From Rothia mucilaginosa (GTDB taxonomy: Bacteria > Actinomycetota > Actinomycetes > Actinomycetales > Micrococcaceae): a stretch of 64,000 bases of DNA. Within the stretch, counting starts at the first letter, position 1; each line of letters starts with the position of its first letter. The DNA lies in NCBI RefSeq assembly GCF_901875305.1, contig NZ_CABFLY010000002.1, positions 248,001-312,000 on the forward strand. The letters run 5' to 3'. Of the stretch, positions 18,523 to 27,737 are shown piece by piece. Position numbers and translations under genes: made by a program. The notes beneath the pieces were generated by a model, which ran no database searches, was not told the origin of the DNA, and worked only from the letters and a program-made list of their open reading frames with translations.

Positions 18523-18996
18523 ATGAGCGGCGTCGGCGCAGCAGACACCTCCCTCAACCCCGAAGATTACAAGGGCTTCAAGCTCGCTATCATTGCGGCC
18601 AGCTGGCACACCCGAGTCATGGACGGCCTGATTGATGGCGCGCAGCGTGCCGCCCGCGACGCCGGCCTTGAGCCCACTCTCGTGCGCGTTCCGGGCACCT
18701 TTGAGTTGCCCGTCGCCGCAACCCGCCTCGCCGATAAGTTCGATGCCATCGTTGCGCTCGGCGTCGTGATCCGCGGCGGCACCCCGCACTTCGAGTACGT
18801 CTGCCAGGGCGCAACCAGCGGCCTGACCGATGTTTCCGTGCTCACCGGCCGTCCCGTCGGCTTCGGCGTGCTCACTTGCGATAACGAGGAGCAGGCTCTG
18901 GACCGTGCTGGCCTGGAGAACTCCACCGAGGACAAGGGCTATGAGGCAACGGCCGCCGCACTGCAGACCGCGGCAACCCTCAAGAACCTCGCCTAA
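18523..18996 (+). CDS. ribH: 6,7-dimethyl-8-ribityllumazine synthase
   Basis: Condenses the RibD and RibB products to lumazine, the substrate of riboflavin synthase. The 157-residue product shows [48 protein letters not shown] and [15 protein letters not shown], all typical of RibH. AAAGGAG lies 7 bases before the ATG. It is the last gene of the riboflavin cluster, 119 bases after ribA. Confidence 0.95.
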   Translation: MSGVGAADTSLNPEDYKGFKLAIIAASWHTRVMDGLIDGAQRAARDAGLEPTLVRVPGTFELPVAATRLADKFDAIVALGVVIRGGTPHFEYVCQGATSGLTDVSVLTGRPVGFGVLTCDNEEQALDRAGLENSTEDKGYEATAAALQTAATLKNLA

Positions 18997-19053
18997 CGGC
19001 ACACCCGCCCCGTAGTGGGGCCGCCCTCGGCGGCTTGAGGGCGTTCGCGGATT

Positions 19054-19086
19054 GGCGCCTCCGGCCCCTTGAGGCTTGGAGGCGCC
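19054..19086. repeat. Inverted repeat between ribH and trpE
   Basis: GGCGCCTCC (19054-19062) pairs with GGAGGCGCC (19078-19086). No T-run follows, so it is at best a weak terminator of the riboflavin cluster or a leader structure of trpE. Confidence 0.45.
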
Positions 19087-19274
19087 GGCCCGCATCATCC
19101 CTGCCGCAGCCGGCAGGCCCAACGAGGGCCGCGCCCGCCGTCCGGCTACAGGCCCCCAACGCCACGGGCCAACACGAATCAACACCTCCGCGGGTAGACT
19201 GAACACAGAACCCGCCACCCACCCCGACGCATCGCGGCACCACCGGCGTCACCCCACCCCAAAGGAGTACAGTA

Positions 19275-20885
19275 ATGCAGGACTTGGGTACCATCACCCC
19301 CTCGCGCGAAGAATTCCGCGCCCGCGCAGCCGGAACCCGCGTCATTCCCGTCCACATTAAAATCCTCGCCGACTCGCTCACCCCCATTGGCATCTACCGA
19401 TCCCTCGTACTCCAGGACGACCAGGGCGCGCCCGTCGAGGCGGCCCACGGCACCTTCCTGCTCGAATCAGCCACGATTTCTTCCGAGGGCGAGTCTGCCT
19501 CGTGGGCACGCTACTCATTCATCGGTGCGTCCTCCCGCTCAACCCTCACCACCGTTGACGGTGCTGTTCACTGGCAGGGTCGCACCCCCGCCGGCGCACC
19601 CGTCGACGGTGACCCCGTGGAGGCCATCGCCAAGACCCTGCAGATGCTCTACACCGAGCCCGACCCCACCCTGCCGCCGCTCACCTCCGGTCTCGTCGGC
19701 TACCTCGGCTGGGATGTTGTCCGCCACTGGGAGAACCTGCCCAACCCGCCCGCCGATGACGTTAAGCTGCCCGAGTTCGCGCTCAACATGGTCTCTGACA
19801 TGGCCATTCACGACAACCAGGACGGCACGGTCCTGCTCGTCGCCAACGCCATTAACTTCAACGGCACCAGCGAAAACGTCGACGGCGCCTACGACGATGC
19901 CGTTGCGCGTCTGCACAGCATGCTCCGGCGACTGCAGCGCGGCGCCGCGGCCACCACCTCCATTCTCTCGGGTGTGGACGAGGTCAACCGCAAGGTCCGC
20001 GAGGATGTCACCCTCACCTGGAGCGACCAGGATTTCAAGGACATCATCGCCCGCTCCAAGAAGAACATCATCGACGGTGACGTTTTCCAGCTCGTGCTTT
20101 CCCGCCGCTTCGAGGCGCAGACCGACGCCCGCCCCCTCGACGTGTACCGTGTGTTGCGCCAGTCCAACCCCTCGCCGTACATGTACCTCTTCAACTTCGA
20201 AGACAGCAACGGCACGCCCTTCCACATCGTTGGTTCTTCCCCGGAGGCGCTCGTCACCCTCAAGAACGGCATTGCCAACACCCACCCCATTGCCGGTTCT
20301 CGCCCGCGCGGCGCAACCCGCGAGGAAGACGTGGCCCTGGCCGAGGAACTGCTCGCCGACCAGAAGGAACGCTCCGAGCACCTTATGCTCGTCGACCTGG
20401 CCCGCAACGACCTCTCCCGCATCGCCAAGCCCGGCACTGTCTCGGTTGACCAGTTCATGATCATTGAGCGTTTCAGCCATATCATGCACATTTCCTCCGC
20501 CGTCAGCGCCGAACTCGACCCGCAGTTCAGCGCCTACGACGTGCTGCGCGTCGCGTTCCCCGCCGGTACTCTCTCCGGCGCACCCAAGCCTCGCGCGATG
20601 CAGCTCATCGACGAATACGAACCCACCCGCCGAGGCGTCTACGGCGGCGTGTGCGGCTACTTCGACTTCGCCGGCAATATGGACATGGCCATCGCCATCC
20701 GCACCGCCGTTCTCAAGGAGGGCACCGCCTACGTTCAGGCCGGTGCGGGCCTCGTCATGGACTCCAACCCGGACTCCGAAACTCTTGAAACCGTCAACAA
20801 GTCCGCCGCCCCGCTGCGTGCCGTGCTGACCGCCTCCGGCCTGGCACCCCTGGACGCAGACGCAGCCGTCAACGCCGCCCAGTAA
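19275..20885 (+). CDS. trpE: Anthranilate synthase component I
   Basis: Converts chorismate and ammonia to anthranilate, the first committed step of tryptophan synthesis. The 536-residue product carries LLES at 62-65, the element linked to tryptophan feedback inhibition, and the chorismate-binding core: [66 protein letters not shown] and [22 protein letters not shown] precedes the ATG. The glutamine-amidotransferase partner trpG is not in the window. I saw no Trp-codon leader peptide in the 278 bases upstream. Confidence 0.95.
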   Translation: MQDLGTITPSREEFRARAAGTRVIPVHIKILADSLTPIGIYRSLVLQDDQGAPVEAAHGTFLLESATISSEGESASWARYSFIGASSRSTLTTVDGAVHWQGRTPAGAPVDGDPVEAIAKTLQMLYTEPDPTLPPLTSGLVGYLGWDVVRHWENLPNPPADDVKLPEFALNMVSDMAIHDNQDGTVLLVANAINFNGTSENVDGAYDDAVARLHSMLRRLQRGAAATTSILSGVDEVNRKVREDVTLTWSDQDFKDIIARSKKNIIDGDVFQLVLSRRFEAQTDARPLDVYRVLRQSNPSPYMYLFNFEDSNGTPFHIVGSSPEALVTLKNGIANTHPIAGSRPRGATREEDVALAEELLADQKERSEHLMLVDLARNDLSRIAKPGTVSVDQFMIIERFSHIMHISSAVSAELDPQFSAYDVLRVAFPAGTLSGAPKPRAMQLIDEYEPTRRGVYGGVCGYFDFAGNMDMAIAIRTAVLKEGTAYVQAGAGLVMDSNPDSETLETVNKSAAPLRAVLTASGLAPLDADAAVNAAQ

Positions 20886-20899
20886 CCCAAGGAGACACC

Positions 20900-21715
20900 A
20901 TGAGCACCGTTCTCGACGAGATCATTGTCGGCGTCCGCGAAGACCTTGCCGCCCGCGTACAGCAGGTTCCCCTCGAGGAGATGAAGAAGCGCGCCCTCGC
21001 CGCCGCACCCGCCCGCGACGCGATTGCCGCTCTGCGCGGTGAGGTGCCCGGCGGAGGCAACGGCTCGACCGTGCGTATTATCTCCGAGGTGAAGCGTGCA
21101 TCGCCCTCCAAGGGTGCCCTCGGTGAGATTCCTGACCCCGCAACCCTCGCCACGCGCTACGAGGCAGGTGGCGCGGCGGCTGTCTCTGTGCTTACTGAGC
21201 AGCGCCGCTTCAAGGGCTCCCTCGCCGACCTCGATGCTGTGCGCGCCGCGGTGAACATCCCCGTGCTGCGCAAGGACTTCACCGTCGACGAGTACCAGAT
21301 TTGGGAGGCCCGCGCACACGGCGCTGACCTGGTGCTACTCATCGTTGCGGCCCTCGACGAGAAGACCCTGCGCGAGTTCCTGGAGCTCACCGAGTCGCTT
21401 GGCATGAACGCCCTCGTCGAGACCCACACCCCCGAAGAAATCGAGGTCGCCCAGCGCATCGGCGCCAAAATCGTCGGCATCAACGTGCGCAACCTCAAGA
21501 CCCTCGAAGTCAACAACGAACACTACGCATCCCTCGCAGCGCACCTGCCCAACTCGGTCATCAAGGTCGCCGAGTCCGGTGTTGCCGGCATCGAGGACGT
21601 GCGCGCCTACGCGGGTGCCGGCGCCGATGCGATTCTCATCGGTGAAGCGCTGGTTCGCTCCGGCGATCCGGAGGGTACCGTGCGCGAATTCTCCAAGGTG
21701 CCTGTGACCCGATAA
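20900..21715 (+). CDS. trpC: Indole-3-glycerol-phosphate synthase
   Basis: A 271-residue TIM-barrel enzyme of tryptophan synthesis. Motifs include [67 protein letters not shown] and [29 protein letters not shown]. Fifteen bases separate it from trpE, with AAGGAG before the ATG. In many relatives trpB and trpA come next; here a terminator and an unrelated gene follow, so the pathway is split. Confidence 0.95.
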   Translation: MSTVLDEIIVGVREDLAARVQQVPLEEMKKRALAAAPARDAIAALRGEVPGGGNGSTVRIISEVKRASPSKGALGEIPDPATLATRYEAGGAAAVSVLTEQRRFKGSLADLDAVRAAVNIPVLRKDFTVDEYQIWEARAHGADLVLLIVAALDEKTLREFLELTESLGMNALVETHTPEEIEVAQRIGAKIVGINVRNLKTLEVNNEHYASLAAHLPNSVIKVAESGVAGIEDVRAYAGAGADAILIGEALVRSGDPEGTVREFSKVPVTR

Positions 21716-21734
21716 AGGTTTTCTCTGGTTGTGA

Positions 21735-21770
21735 AGCCGGTGTCTGCTCCCTCGCAGGCACCGGCTTTTC
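21735..21770 (+). terminator. Rho-independent terminator after trpC
   Basis: AGCCGGTG..TCTGC pairs with GCAGG..CACCGGCT and is followed by TTTTC. Confidence 0.85.
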
Positions 21771-22001
21771 TGCGGTCTTTTAACAAGCCACCAGGTGCCC
21801 TGTGACATAAATCTATGGGTAGATTACAGGTGGAGAGTTTGTTATACGTGCCTGGTGGGTTAGTGGCTGGTATTCTATGGGGGACATTTCCCTAAAGTAC
21901 AGTGCATACCCCCGGTCCGTGACCCATGACATGCTCTAAAAAGTCTGGGAGTAGTGCCGAAACACACCAACTATTTCACTCATTCATACATACGGAACAC
22001 C

Positions 22002-23459
22002 ATGGCTGAACATCATGGACGGGTCGTGCCGTCCTTCAACTTACGTAACTTTTTTTATGGCTTCCTCTCCGGTCCTGTACCGACTCTAGAAGCACTCCGA
22101 ACCTCCACAAAGAGTGGAAGCGGAGACTCTCCCTCCTCTGAGGCCGGCGCCAACCGACCTGAGCTACTGCCCGCTCGCCGCACCTGGATTGCTGCCCTGC
22201 TCATCTGGGCTGTGGCTTGTATCTTCCACTTGGGATTTTTTGCATTAGCTTATGCCCAGCATAGGCGTCATCCCACGCCTGAGACACCTCTGGATATAGA
22301 TTTCCCGGGGTATCTGAATGTTTGGGATGCCACCTTCTACAGTCGTATCTACGCCAACTGGTATCCGCATGAGTTGCCCATTCGTGCCAATGGTTCGGTC
22401 GATTTTAACAACTGGGCCTTTTACCCTCTGCAGCCTCTTCTTGGCGGTGGAATATCAAACATATTCGGCATTAGGTTCCCTATCGCTTCCTTGGTTGTGA
22501 GCCTTCTGGCTGGATTTGTGCTGGCTGTGGTGCTTTATCGTCTCTTTATTGGTTCGCTGAACTGGCGTGCTCGCGGTGTTTTTGATACTCGTGCGTTGGT
22601 GGGGGATGAATCCCGCAGCCGGCTCGCATTGTGGGGTTTGGCTGTATACGCGTTGAGCCCGGCTAGCCCAATCTTTGTAACCGGTTATGCGGAGGCTCTT
22701 TCGACTCTGCTACTTGCTTTGAGCGTATGGTGTGTACTCCGGGGTCGGTATGTATTGCTTCTGCCTGTGGCACTTCTAGCGGCGCTTTCCCGCCCGGTTG
22801 GTGTACCGCTGGGTGCGTTCGTGGGTCTGTGGTGGCTGTGGTGTACGGTGAACGACTACCGTCGCCGTCGTATCGAGGATGCATCGCACTCTGCACTATC
22901 CGATGCCTGGGCAGCATTCCGTGGACGCTTCGGTCATCTCCTTGGTGCCTTGTTGGTATGCTCTTTCGCATTTGCGCATCCTTTGTATGCAGCCCTTTAT
23001 ACGGGACGTCACGATGCGTATCTCGCAACGGAGCTGGGATGGAGTAACCGTAAGCCTAGTGATGGACACCAATACTTCATTCAATGGGTAAACCAAATCT
23101 ATCGAGATCTCTCGGGTGCGGTCCCTAAGGTTGTTCTTGCGCTACTCTTTGCCGCGTTGATAGTGGGTTTCTACTGGTGGATTTCCAGTAAGTTGAGCCG
23201 AACTCTCATCCACCCGGCGATGTGGTTGTGGACGGCTAGCTACGCCGGGTACCTCTTCGTCTTCTGGCTCCCAATCGCATCCACCGTGCGTATTCTGCTG
23301 CCGCTGTTCCCGCTCTCTCTATTGGTTGCTTCCTACCTGCCGAAGAGCCGATGGTACCGCCCAGCCCTGGTGGTTCTGAGCGTTCTGATGTCTGCAGGAT
23401 GGGTGATTGTGCTGTGGGGTAATATGCTCATTACTAGGCATATTGTGCTCGTCCCCTAA
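22002..23459 (+). CDS. PIG-V-like GT-C family membrane glycosyltransferase
   Basis: An integral membrane protein with about 9-10 hydrophobic segments and the GT-C pattern of the PIG-V (GPI mannosyltransferase II-like) family. An early WDATFYSRIYANWYP loop carries the acidic residue, followed by NNWAFYPLQPLL and later YAEALSTLLLALSVW and LSRPVGVPLG. It probably moves a lipid-linked sugar, likely mannose, to a cell-envelope acceptor. I chose ATG 22002 (GGAA upstream, 485 residues); a GTG at 21954 gives 16 more residues but its GGGAG is too close. Codons are richer in T/A at third positions than in neighbouring genes, which hints at a different origin. The gene stands alone between two terminators. 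Confidence 0.8.
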   Translation: MAEHHGRVVPSFNLRNFFYGFLSGPVPTLEALRTSTKSGSGDSPSSEAGANRPELLPARRTWIAALLIWAVACIFHLGFFALAYAQHRRHPTPETPLDIDFPGYLNVWDATFYSRIYANWYPHELPIRANGSVDFNNWAFYPLQPLLGGGISNIFGIRFPIASLVVSLLAGFVLAVVLYRLFIGSLNWRARGVFDTRALVGDESRSRLALWGLAVYALSPASPIFVTGYAEALSTLLLALSVWCVLRGRYVLLLPVALLAALSRPVGVPLGAFVGLWWLWCTVNDYRRRRIEDASHSALSDAWAAFRGRFGHLLGALLVCSFAFAHPLYAALYTGRHDAYLATELGWSNRKPSDGHQYFIQWVNQIYRDLSGAVPKVVLALLFAALIVGFYWWISSKLSRTLIHPAMWLWTASYAGYLFVFWLPIASTVRILLPLFPLSLLVASYLPKSRWYRPALVVLSVLMSAGWVIVLWGNMLITRHIVLVP

Positions 23460-23472
23460 ATATCAAATGCTA

Positions 23473-23523
23473 AAAAGCCGGTGCCCGGTCCTGTCAATAG
23501 CAGGAACCGGGCACCGGCTTTTC
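23473..23523. terminator. Bidirectional terminator
   Basis: AAAAGCCGGTGCCCGGT.CCTG pairs with CAGGAACCGGGCACCGGCTTTT. T-runs are present on both strands, so it serves the glycosyltransferase (+) and the MFS gene (-). Confidence 0.9.
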
Positions 23524-23540
23524 ATGTGTCAGAGGGAGCT

Positions 23541-24998
23541 TTAGCGGCCCGTATAGTCGGCGTCCGCGATATCCTTCGGCCAGCGCGCCTTACGGAACGG
23601 CGCCCACGTGAAGGCTGCCGCCACCAGCAGCAAACCGCTCAACATGAACGCCGGGACGAAGCCCCACGCATCCGCGATGAGGCCGGCCACCAGCGGGCCC
23701 AGAATCATACCGAAATCGCTAGCCATCTGATACACCGCCAACACCTGGCCGCCGCTGCGGCGAGTACCAATCACGTCAGACACCGCAGCCTGAATCGACG
23801 GGCCCATAAACGCCGCACCAATACCCAGGCACGCCGTCAACGAGACAAACACCCAGGCTACCGGTGCGAAGCCCATAAAAGTCACTGCCGAACCAGCCAA
23901 TAGCAGACCGGAGAACGCCATGACGCGGCGGCCAAAGCGATCCGAGAAGCGGCCCGAGAACGTCTGCGTCAGCGCGTTACCCAGCGAGTTCGTCGCCATC
24001 GCCAACGAGGCCAGCAGGGTACCCGCTACGGCGTTCGACATGTCACCGCCGGTTGCCAAATACGCCGCGGCCAGGGGGATAATCGAGGACTGAACACCAA
24101 ACACTGACCAGCCAATCGCCCAGTTCGAAACCAGGGCGGAGCGGTAATTCGTGAACTTCCAGGCGTCACGAACAGCCATCGCCGGCAGGTTACTTTTGCC
24201 CGAAGAATCCCCGGACGAGGCGGGCTGGGCGGCATCGTTGGAGGTGCCAGCCTCGGCGGGGGAGTCGGGGGAGTCTACCGGGGAGTCGGCCGAGTCGGAT
24301 GCGGGAGAACCCGTAGCTACAGACGGCACCGCATCGGTCTTACCCTCAGCCAGCCTCGCTGCCTCGGCGATAGCGTCACGCTCGGCCTCCAGGGTTGCCT
24401 GCGAAGGCATCATGAACCACACGATGAGGCCCGCAGCCAGCAGCGAGAAACCGTACACGATGAACGGTGCGCGCAGGCCAAACGGAGCTAGGGCGCTCGC
24501 AATCACCGGGCCCAGCAGGTTACCCAGCAGGAACGCTGTCGCGTAATAGCCGGAAATACGACCGCGCATGTGGGGAGGGGAGAGGCGCACCAGCAGACCC
24601 ATTGCGGAGACCGTGAACATGACCGAACCAATGCCGGCTACCGCGCGGGCGGTCAGCAGCACCCAGTAATCCCATGCGAAGGCAATCATGAACGAGGTCA
24701 GGGACACGATCAGCATGCCAATGGTGTATACCGGGCGCTCACCGAAACGGGTAATAATCCGGCCGGCTGTCGGTGCAAATAGCAGACGCGTAATAGCTAG
24801 GGCGGATACCACCATCGTCGCCATGGTGACTGTTGCGTTAAAATTCTGCGCGTAATTCGGTAGTACCGGCGCGACCAGGCCGAAACCCACCGCAATCATG
24901 AATGAGGCAACGATGAGAACCTTCAGACCGGTCGGCACGCGGTTTGGGTTAATCGTGCGAGGGTCAAAGGCAGGGGGTGTTGTGGCAGGGTTCCTCAT
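23541..24998 (-). CDS. MFS transporter, probable multidrug-efflux type
   Basis: A 485-residue, 12-TM major facilitator. Visible signatures are the helix-1 region VGFGLVAPVLPNYAQ, the loop 2-3 motif GRIITRFGERPVYTIG, and the equivalent SGRFSDRFGRRVMAFSG in the second half. The helix-5 region has GNLLGPVIASALAPFG. A hydrophilic central loop of about 75 residues, rich in Ser/Pro/Asp (DSADSPVDSPDSPAEAG), separates the halves. I chose ATG 24998 over 25004 because GAGG then sits at proper distance. The substrate cannot be read from sequence. It is divergent from ftsY. Confidence 0.88.
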   Translation of the reverse strand: MRNPATTPPAFDPRTINPNRVPTGLKVLIVASFMIAVGFGLVAPVLPNYAQNFNATVTMATMVVSALAITRLLFAPTAGRIITRFGERPVYTIGMLIVSLTSFMIAFAWDYWVLLTARAVAGIGSVMFTVSAMGLLVRLSPPHMRGRISGYYATAFLLGNLLGPVIASALAPFGLRAPFIVYGFSLLAAGLIVWFMMPSQATLEAERDAIAEAARLAEGKTDAVPSVATGSPASDSADSPVDSPDSPAEAGTSNDAAQPASSGDSSGKSNLPAMAVRDAWKFTNYRSALVSNWAIGWSVFGVQSSIIPLAAAYLATGGDMSNAVAGTLLASLAMATNSLGNALTQTFSGRFSDRFGRRVMAFSGLLLAGSAVTFMGFAPVAWVFVSLTACLGIGAAFMGPSIQAAVSDVIGTRRSGGQVLAVYQMASDFGMILGPLVAGLIADAWGFVPAFMLSGLLLVAAAFTWAPFRKARWPKDIADADYTGR

Positions 24999-25123
24999 GC
25001 GCATCCTCGTGTGTGTGAGCTGATGCAGCCGCGGGGCCCCGCCCCTGGGTGCCGGTTGCGTTCAGCTGGAAAACTTCAATAGTGTCCAGTCTACTCCGGG
25101 CCGGGCTGGGCATGCGCGTCAAC

Positions 25124-25162
25124 TTGACCGGTGAAACCTCCCAAGCCGGTAAGCTAGTAGTG
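25124..25162 (+). promoter_or_regulatory. Possible ftsY promoter giving a leaderless transcript
   Basis: TTGACC (25124-25129) and TAAGCT (25150-25155) are separated by 20 bases, longer than ideal. The predicted start site falls at the GTG (25162), and no ribosome-binding site precedes it. Confidence 0.4.
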
Positions 25163-26283
25163 TGAATGAAACGATGATGATAATCTGGGCGATTGTGCTG
25201 GGCGTGCTGGTGATTGCCGGTGTGCTCTTCGCGGTTCTGCGCCGACCCAAGAAGACCGCGAACCTGCAGTCTTTGCGTCGGGAGGCGGCCGCTGCCTCCG
25301 GCGAGTCGGTGCCGGAGGCTGACAGCTCGGCACCTCGCTCCATTGAAATTGAGATGCCCGACCCCTCCGCGGGTCGTCTGGTTCGTCTGCGTGCCCGCCT
25401 GGCCCGCTCGAACAACATGCTCGGTAAGGGTCTGCTTTCTCTGCTGTCTCGTGACCGCATCGATCAGGATGTGTGGGATGAGGTGGAGGAGACTCTGCTT
25501 CTGGCCGACCTGGGTTCTGAGCCGACCACTCGTTTGGTTGAGGCTCTGCAGAAGCGTGTGCGTATTGAGGGTACGAATAACCCTGCCGCTGTGAAGAAGA
25601 TGCTCCGTGAGGAGCTTGTGAAGATTGTCGGCCCCGACATGGACCGCGAGCTGAAGACCTCCGGTAGCGACGGCAACCCCGGCGTGGTGCTGGTCGTTGG
25701 CGTGAACGGCGTGGGTAAGACCACGACCGTCGGTAAGATTGCCCGCGTGATGGTTGCGGACGGTCAGTCCCTGATTCTGGGCGCCGCCGATACCTTCCGC
25801 GCCGCCGCTTCGGAGCAGCTGACCACCTGGGGTGACCGCGTGGGTGTGAAAACCGTGCGTTCTGAGAAGGAGGGGGCCGACCCTGCTTCGGTTGCCTTTG
25901 ATGCCGTGAAGACTGGTAAGGATGAGGGCGTCGACACCGTGCTGGTAGATACCGCGGGTCGCCTGCAGAATAAGGCCGGCCTGATGGATCAGCTCGGCAA
26001 GATTAAGCGTGTGATTGAGAAGGAAGCCCCGGTGACTGAGGTGCTTCTGGTGATTGACGCGACGACCGGCCAGAACGGCATGATTCAGGCGAAGGTCTTT
26101 GGCGAGATCGTGGACGTGACCGGTATTGTGCTGACTAAGCTGGACGGCACTGCAAAGGGCGGTATCGTCGTGGCCATCCAGGAGGAGCTGGGCGTTCCCG
26201 TCAAGCTCATTGGCCTGGGCGAAGGCCCGGACGATTTGGCGCCGTTTGACCCGGAAGCTTTCGTGGACGCGCTGCTGGACTAA
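25162..26283 (+). CDS. ftsY: Signal-recognition-particle receptor FtsY
   Basis: GTPase that docks SRP-ribosome complexes at the membrane. The 373-residue product begins with a true transmembrane helix (MMIIWAIVLGVLVIAGVLFAVL), a membrane-anchored form known in some Actinobacteria. A short charged linker and the helical N domain follow. G-domain motifs are intact: P-loop GVNGVGKTTTVGK (from residue 180), DTFRAAASEQL, DTAGRLQNKAGLMDQL, TKLDGTAKGG and GLGEGPDDLAPFDPEAF. The GTG start has no ribosome site; an in-frame ATG lies four codons later. The palindromic repeat R1 lies 20 bases after the stop. Confidence 0.95.
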   Translation: MNETMMIIWAIVLGVLVIAGVLFAVLRRPKKTANLQSLRREAAAASGESVPEADSSAPRSIEIEMPDPSAGRLVRLRARLARSNNMLGKGLLSLLSRDRIDQDVWDEVEETLLLADLGSEPTTRLVEALQKRVRIEGTNNPAAVKKMLREELVKIVGPDMDRELKTSGSDGNPGVVLVVGVNGVGKTTTVGKIARVMVADGQSLILGAADTFRAAASEQLTTWGDRVGVKTVRSEKEGADPASVAFDAVKTGKDEGVDTVLVDTAGRLQNKAGLMDQLGKIKRVIEKEAPVTEVLLVIDATTGQNGMIQAKVFGEIVDVTGIVLTKLDGTAKGGIVVAIQEELGVPVKLIGLGEGPDDLAPFDPEAFVDALLD

Positions 26284-26302
26284 ATTCCCTTATCTTTCCG
26301 CC

Positions 26303-26339
26303 GAGAAGCCACATGTGTTGCGAACACATGTGGCTTCTC
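26303..26339. repeat. Palindromic repeat copy R1 (short form)
   Basis: A perfect 17-bp stem (GAGAAGCCACATGTGTT / AACACATGTGGCTTCTC) with a GCG loop. It lies between the convergent ends of ftsY and the minus-strand membrane gene and has no T-run. The same 37 bases recur at 37030-37066. Confidence 0.9.
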
Positions 26340-26396
26340 AGCGAGAGGGGTGTGGATAAGTTGAGCGAATACGGTTCGGCATCTAATTACTGGATG

Positions 26397-27308
26397 CTAC
26401 TTGTTGAACTGTGAAACAATCAGCTCAGCAAGCGCGGGCTGGCATGCTACCAGGCTCACAATAGCCAGGAAGAAGCTCATGCTTGCCTCCTGAATAGAGG
26501 GGCGAATAAGAATGTCGCGGTAGAGTGCACTCAGAGCCTTAGCCGAGTACTTGAAGCACTGGAACAAAGCCACAGCCATGAAGACGACAGTAAGCAGGTT
26601 AAGCGCAATCAGGGTGAAGCCTGCAGCGCCATATGACGCAGTAACTGCCTCAATGAAACGTACAACTATGCCACCCTGAGGGTGAGACTCGTAGTGTCCG
26701 CTGACGGAGGTGTAGATGGTGGCCATGTTGTACTTACCCGCCCCGAGGAGAGCAAGCCAGGTGCTACCAACAATCGCCAGCAGGGATGCAGGGTAGAGCA
26801 CATTCAGAATGGCATGTGCGGAGGAGTTAGTGCTCTTGGCGCTAAGCAACTTTACCTGCCAACCGACGAGTACGAGACAGGTGACCCAGCAGGCTGCGAG
26901 GGTCCAGCTGATGGTGGGCCAGCTGACGATGAAAGCACCAGCGATAAGAAGACCACCAAAAGCAGCAAATGCGATGTTGCCCCAGGTATCTTCATCGCTT
27001 TCCTGCGCATCCTTGGAAGGTGCGTGGTTGTGCGTGTGCTGGCTGTTATCGATGGTAGTGCGGTTTCCGTCGCCGCTAATGGCCGCGGAACCGTTTCCTA
27101 CCTGCTGGTGGGTATTGTGCACGCGATTGCCATTGCCGTTGATGGTGCCGACGCTGAGCTTCTGCGTGGTACCCCCGGTGCTGGTGCCCGCCTCAGCCTT
27201 CTTGGCTTCAGCCCGGGCAGCCCGGGTCTTGAACAATGCGGTTGCCAATCCTGCGATTGCGGTGAGCAGGGGGATGATGATCGGTGCGTACTTGGTGATA
27301 AACTCCAT
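26397..27308 (-). CDS. Unrecognised six-TM membrane protein with a Gly/Asn-repeat loop
   Basis: A 303-residue protein of unknown function; ATG 27308 has AGGAGA upstream. Residues 8-25 are hydrophobic. Residues 30-105 are polar, with repeated Gly-Asn-Gly-type units (INGNGNRVHN, VGNGSAAISGDGNRTTIDNS) that look like a small beta-repeat, then His-rich HTHNHA. Five further hydrophobic segments lie at about 111-130, 133-152, 168-188, 225-250 and 275-295. It sits between palindromic repeats R1 and R2 and is divergent from hsdM. Its upstream region shares a palindrome and flanking sequence with that of hsdR. A membrane effector or sensor linked to the restriction system is possible but unproven. Confidence 0.8.
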   Translation of the reverse strand: MEFITKYAPIIIPLLTAIAGLATALFKTRAARAEAKKAEAGTSTGGTTQKLSVGTINGNGNRVHNTHQQVGNGSAAISGDGNRTTIDNSQHTHNHAPSKDAQESDEDTWGNIAFAAFGGLLIAGAFIVSWPTISWTLAACWVTCLVLVGWQVKLLSAKSTNSSAHAILNVLYPASLLAIVGSTWLALLGAGKYNMATIYTSVSGHYESHPQGGIVVRFIEAVTASYGAAGFTLIALNLLTVVFMAVALFQCFKYSAKALSALYRDILIRPSIQEASMSFFLAIVSLVACQPALAELIVSQFNK

Positions 27309-27439
27309 GATTTTTCTCCTATCTGGAAGAATCTGCCCCGGCCCGTGTGGGCCTGCACCGGGGCAGGTGGTGCGGTGTCGTGCAGTGACCTTATGCCTCC
27401 ACGATAGGGTGAGGGTTTAGGGCTGCTGAGATTTTTTGG

Positions 27440-27460
27440 TTTACCCCGGGGTAAGCGAAA
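27440..27460 (-). promoter_or_regulatory. Shared palindrome upstream of the membrane gene and hsdM
   Basis: TTACCCCGGGGTAA (27441-27454) is a perfect 14-base palindrome within a 21-base segment that is repeated, reverse-complemented, at 33547-33567 before hsdR. Read toward the minus-strand membrane gene, the segment starts TTTCGC and is followed by CCAAAAAATC, as before hsdR. This gap (27309-27737) otherwise holds repeat R2 and a GATAAT -10-like box at 27664-27669 before hsdM. Confidence 0.6.
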
Positions 27461-27536
27461 AGTTGTCGGACTGGGTGCGGGGTTGGGGGAATATATTCTT
27501 TGAATTCCTGCGGGCGGGCACTTCTTAGCTGCCTCC

Positions 27537-27600
27537 AGAAGCCACATGTGTTTCGAAAAGCTACCAAACATGTTGCTTTTCGAAACACATGTGGCTTTTC
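27537..27600. repeat. Palindromic repeat copy R2 (long form)
   Basis: A stem of about 24 bp (GAAGCCACATGTGTTTCGAA AAGC with its complement) encloses a loop containing a second ACATGTT. It lies in the divergent gap upstream of hsdM. It shares the GAAGCCACATGTGTT core with R1, R3 and R4. Confidence 0.9.
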
Positions 27601-27737
27601 GCGGTAGAGGGGGAAAGGAGGGGGCATGTAACCGGCCGGGCGGTCTCATCTTTGGCCAGCAGGGATAATAGAAAAGGTTAGACACTCTCATTGAGGACAT
27701 TCGGGGGTTGCCCCCGGTGTCATTGAAAGGTACGAAT

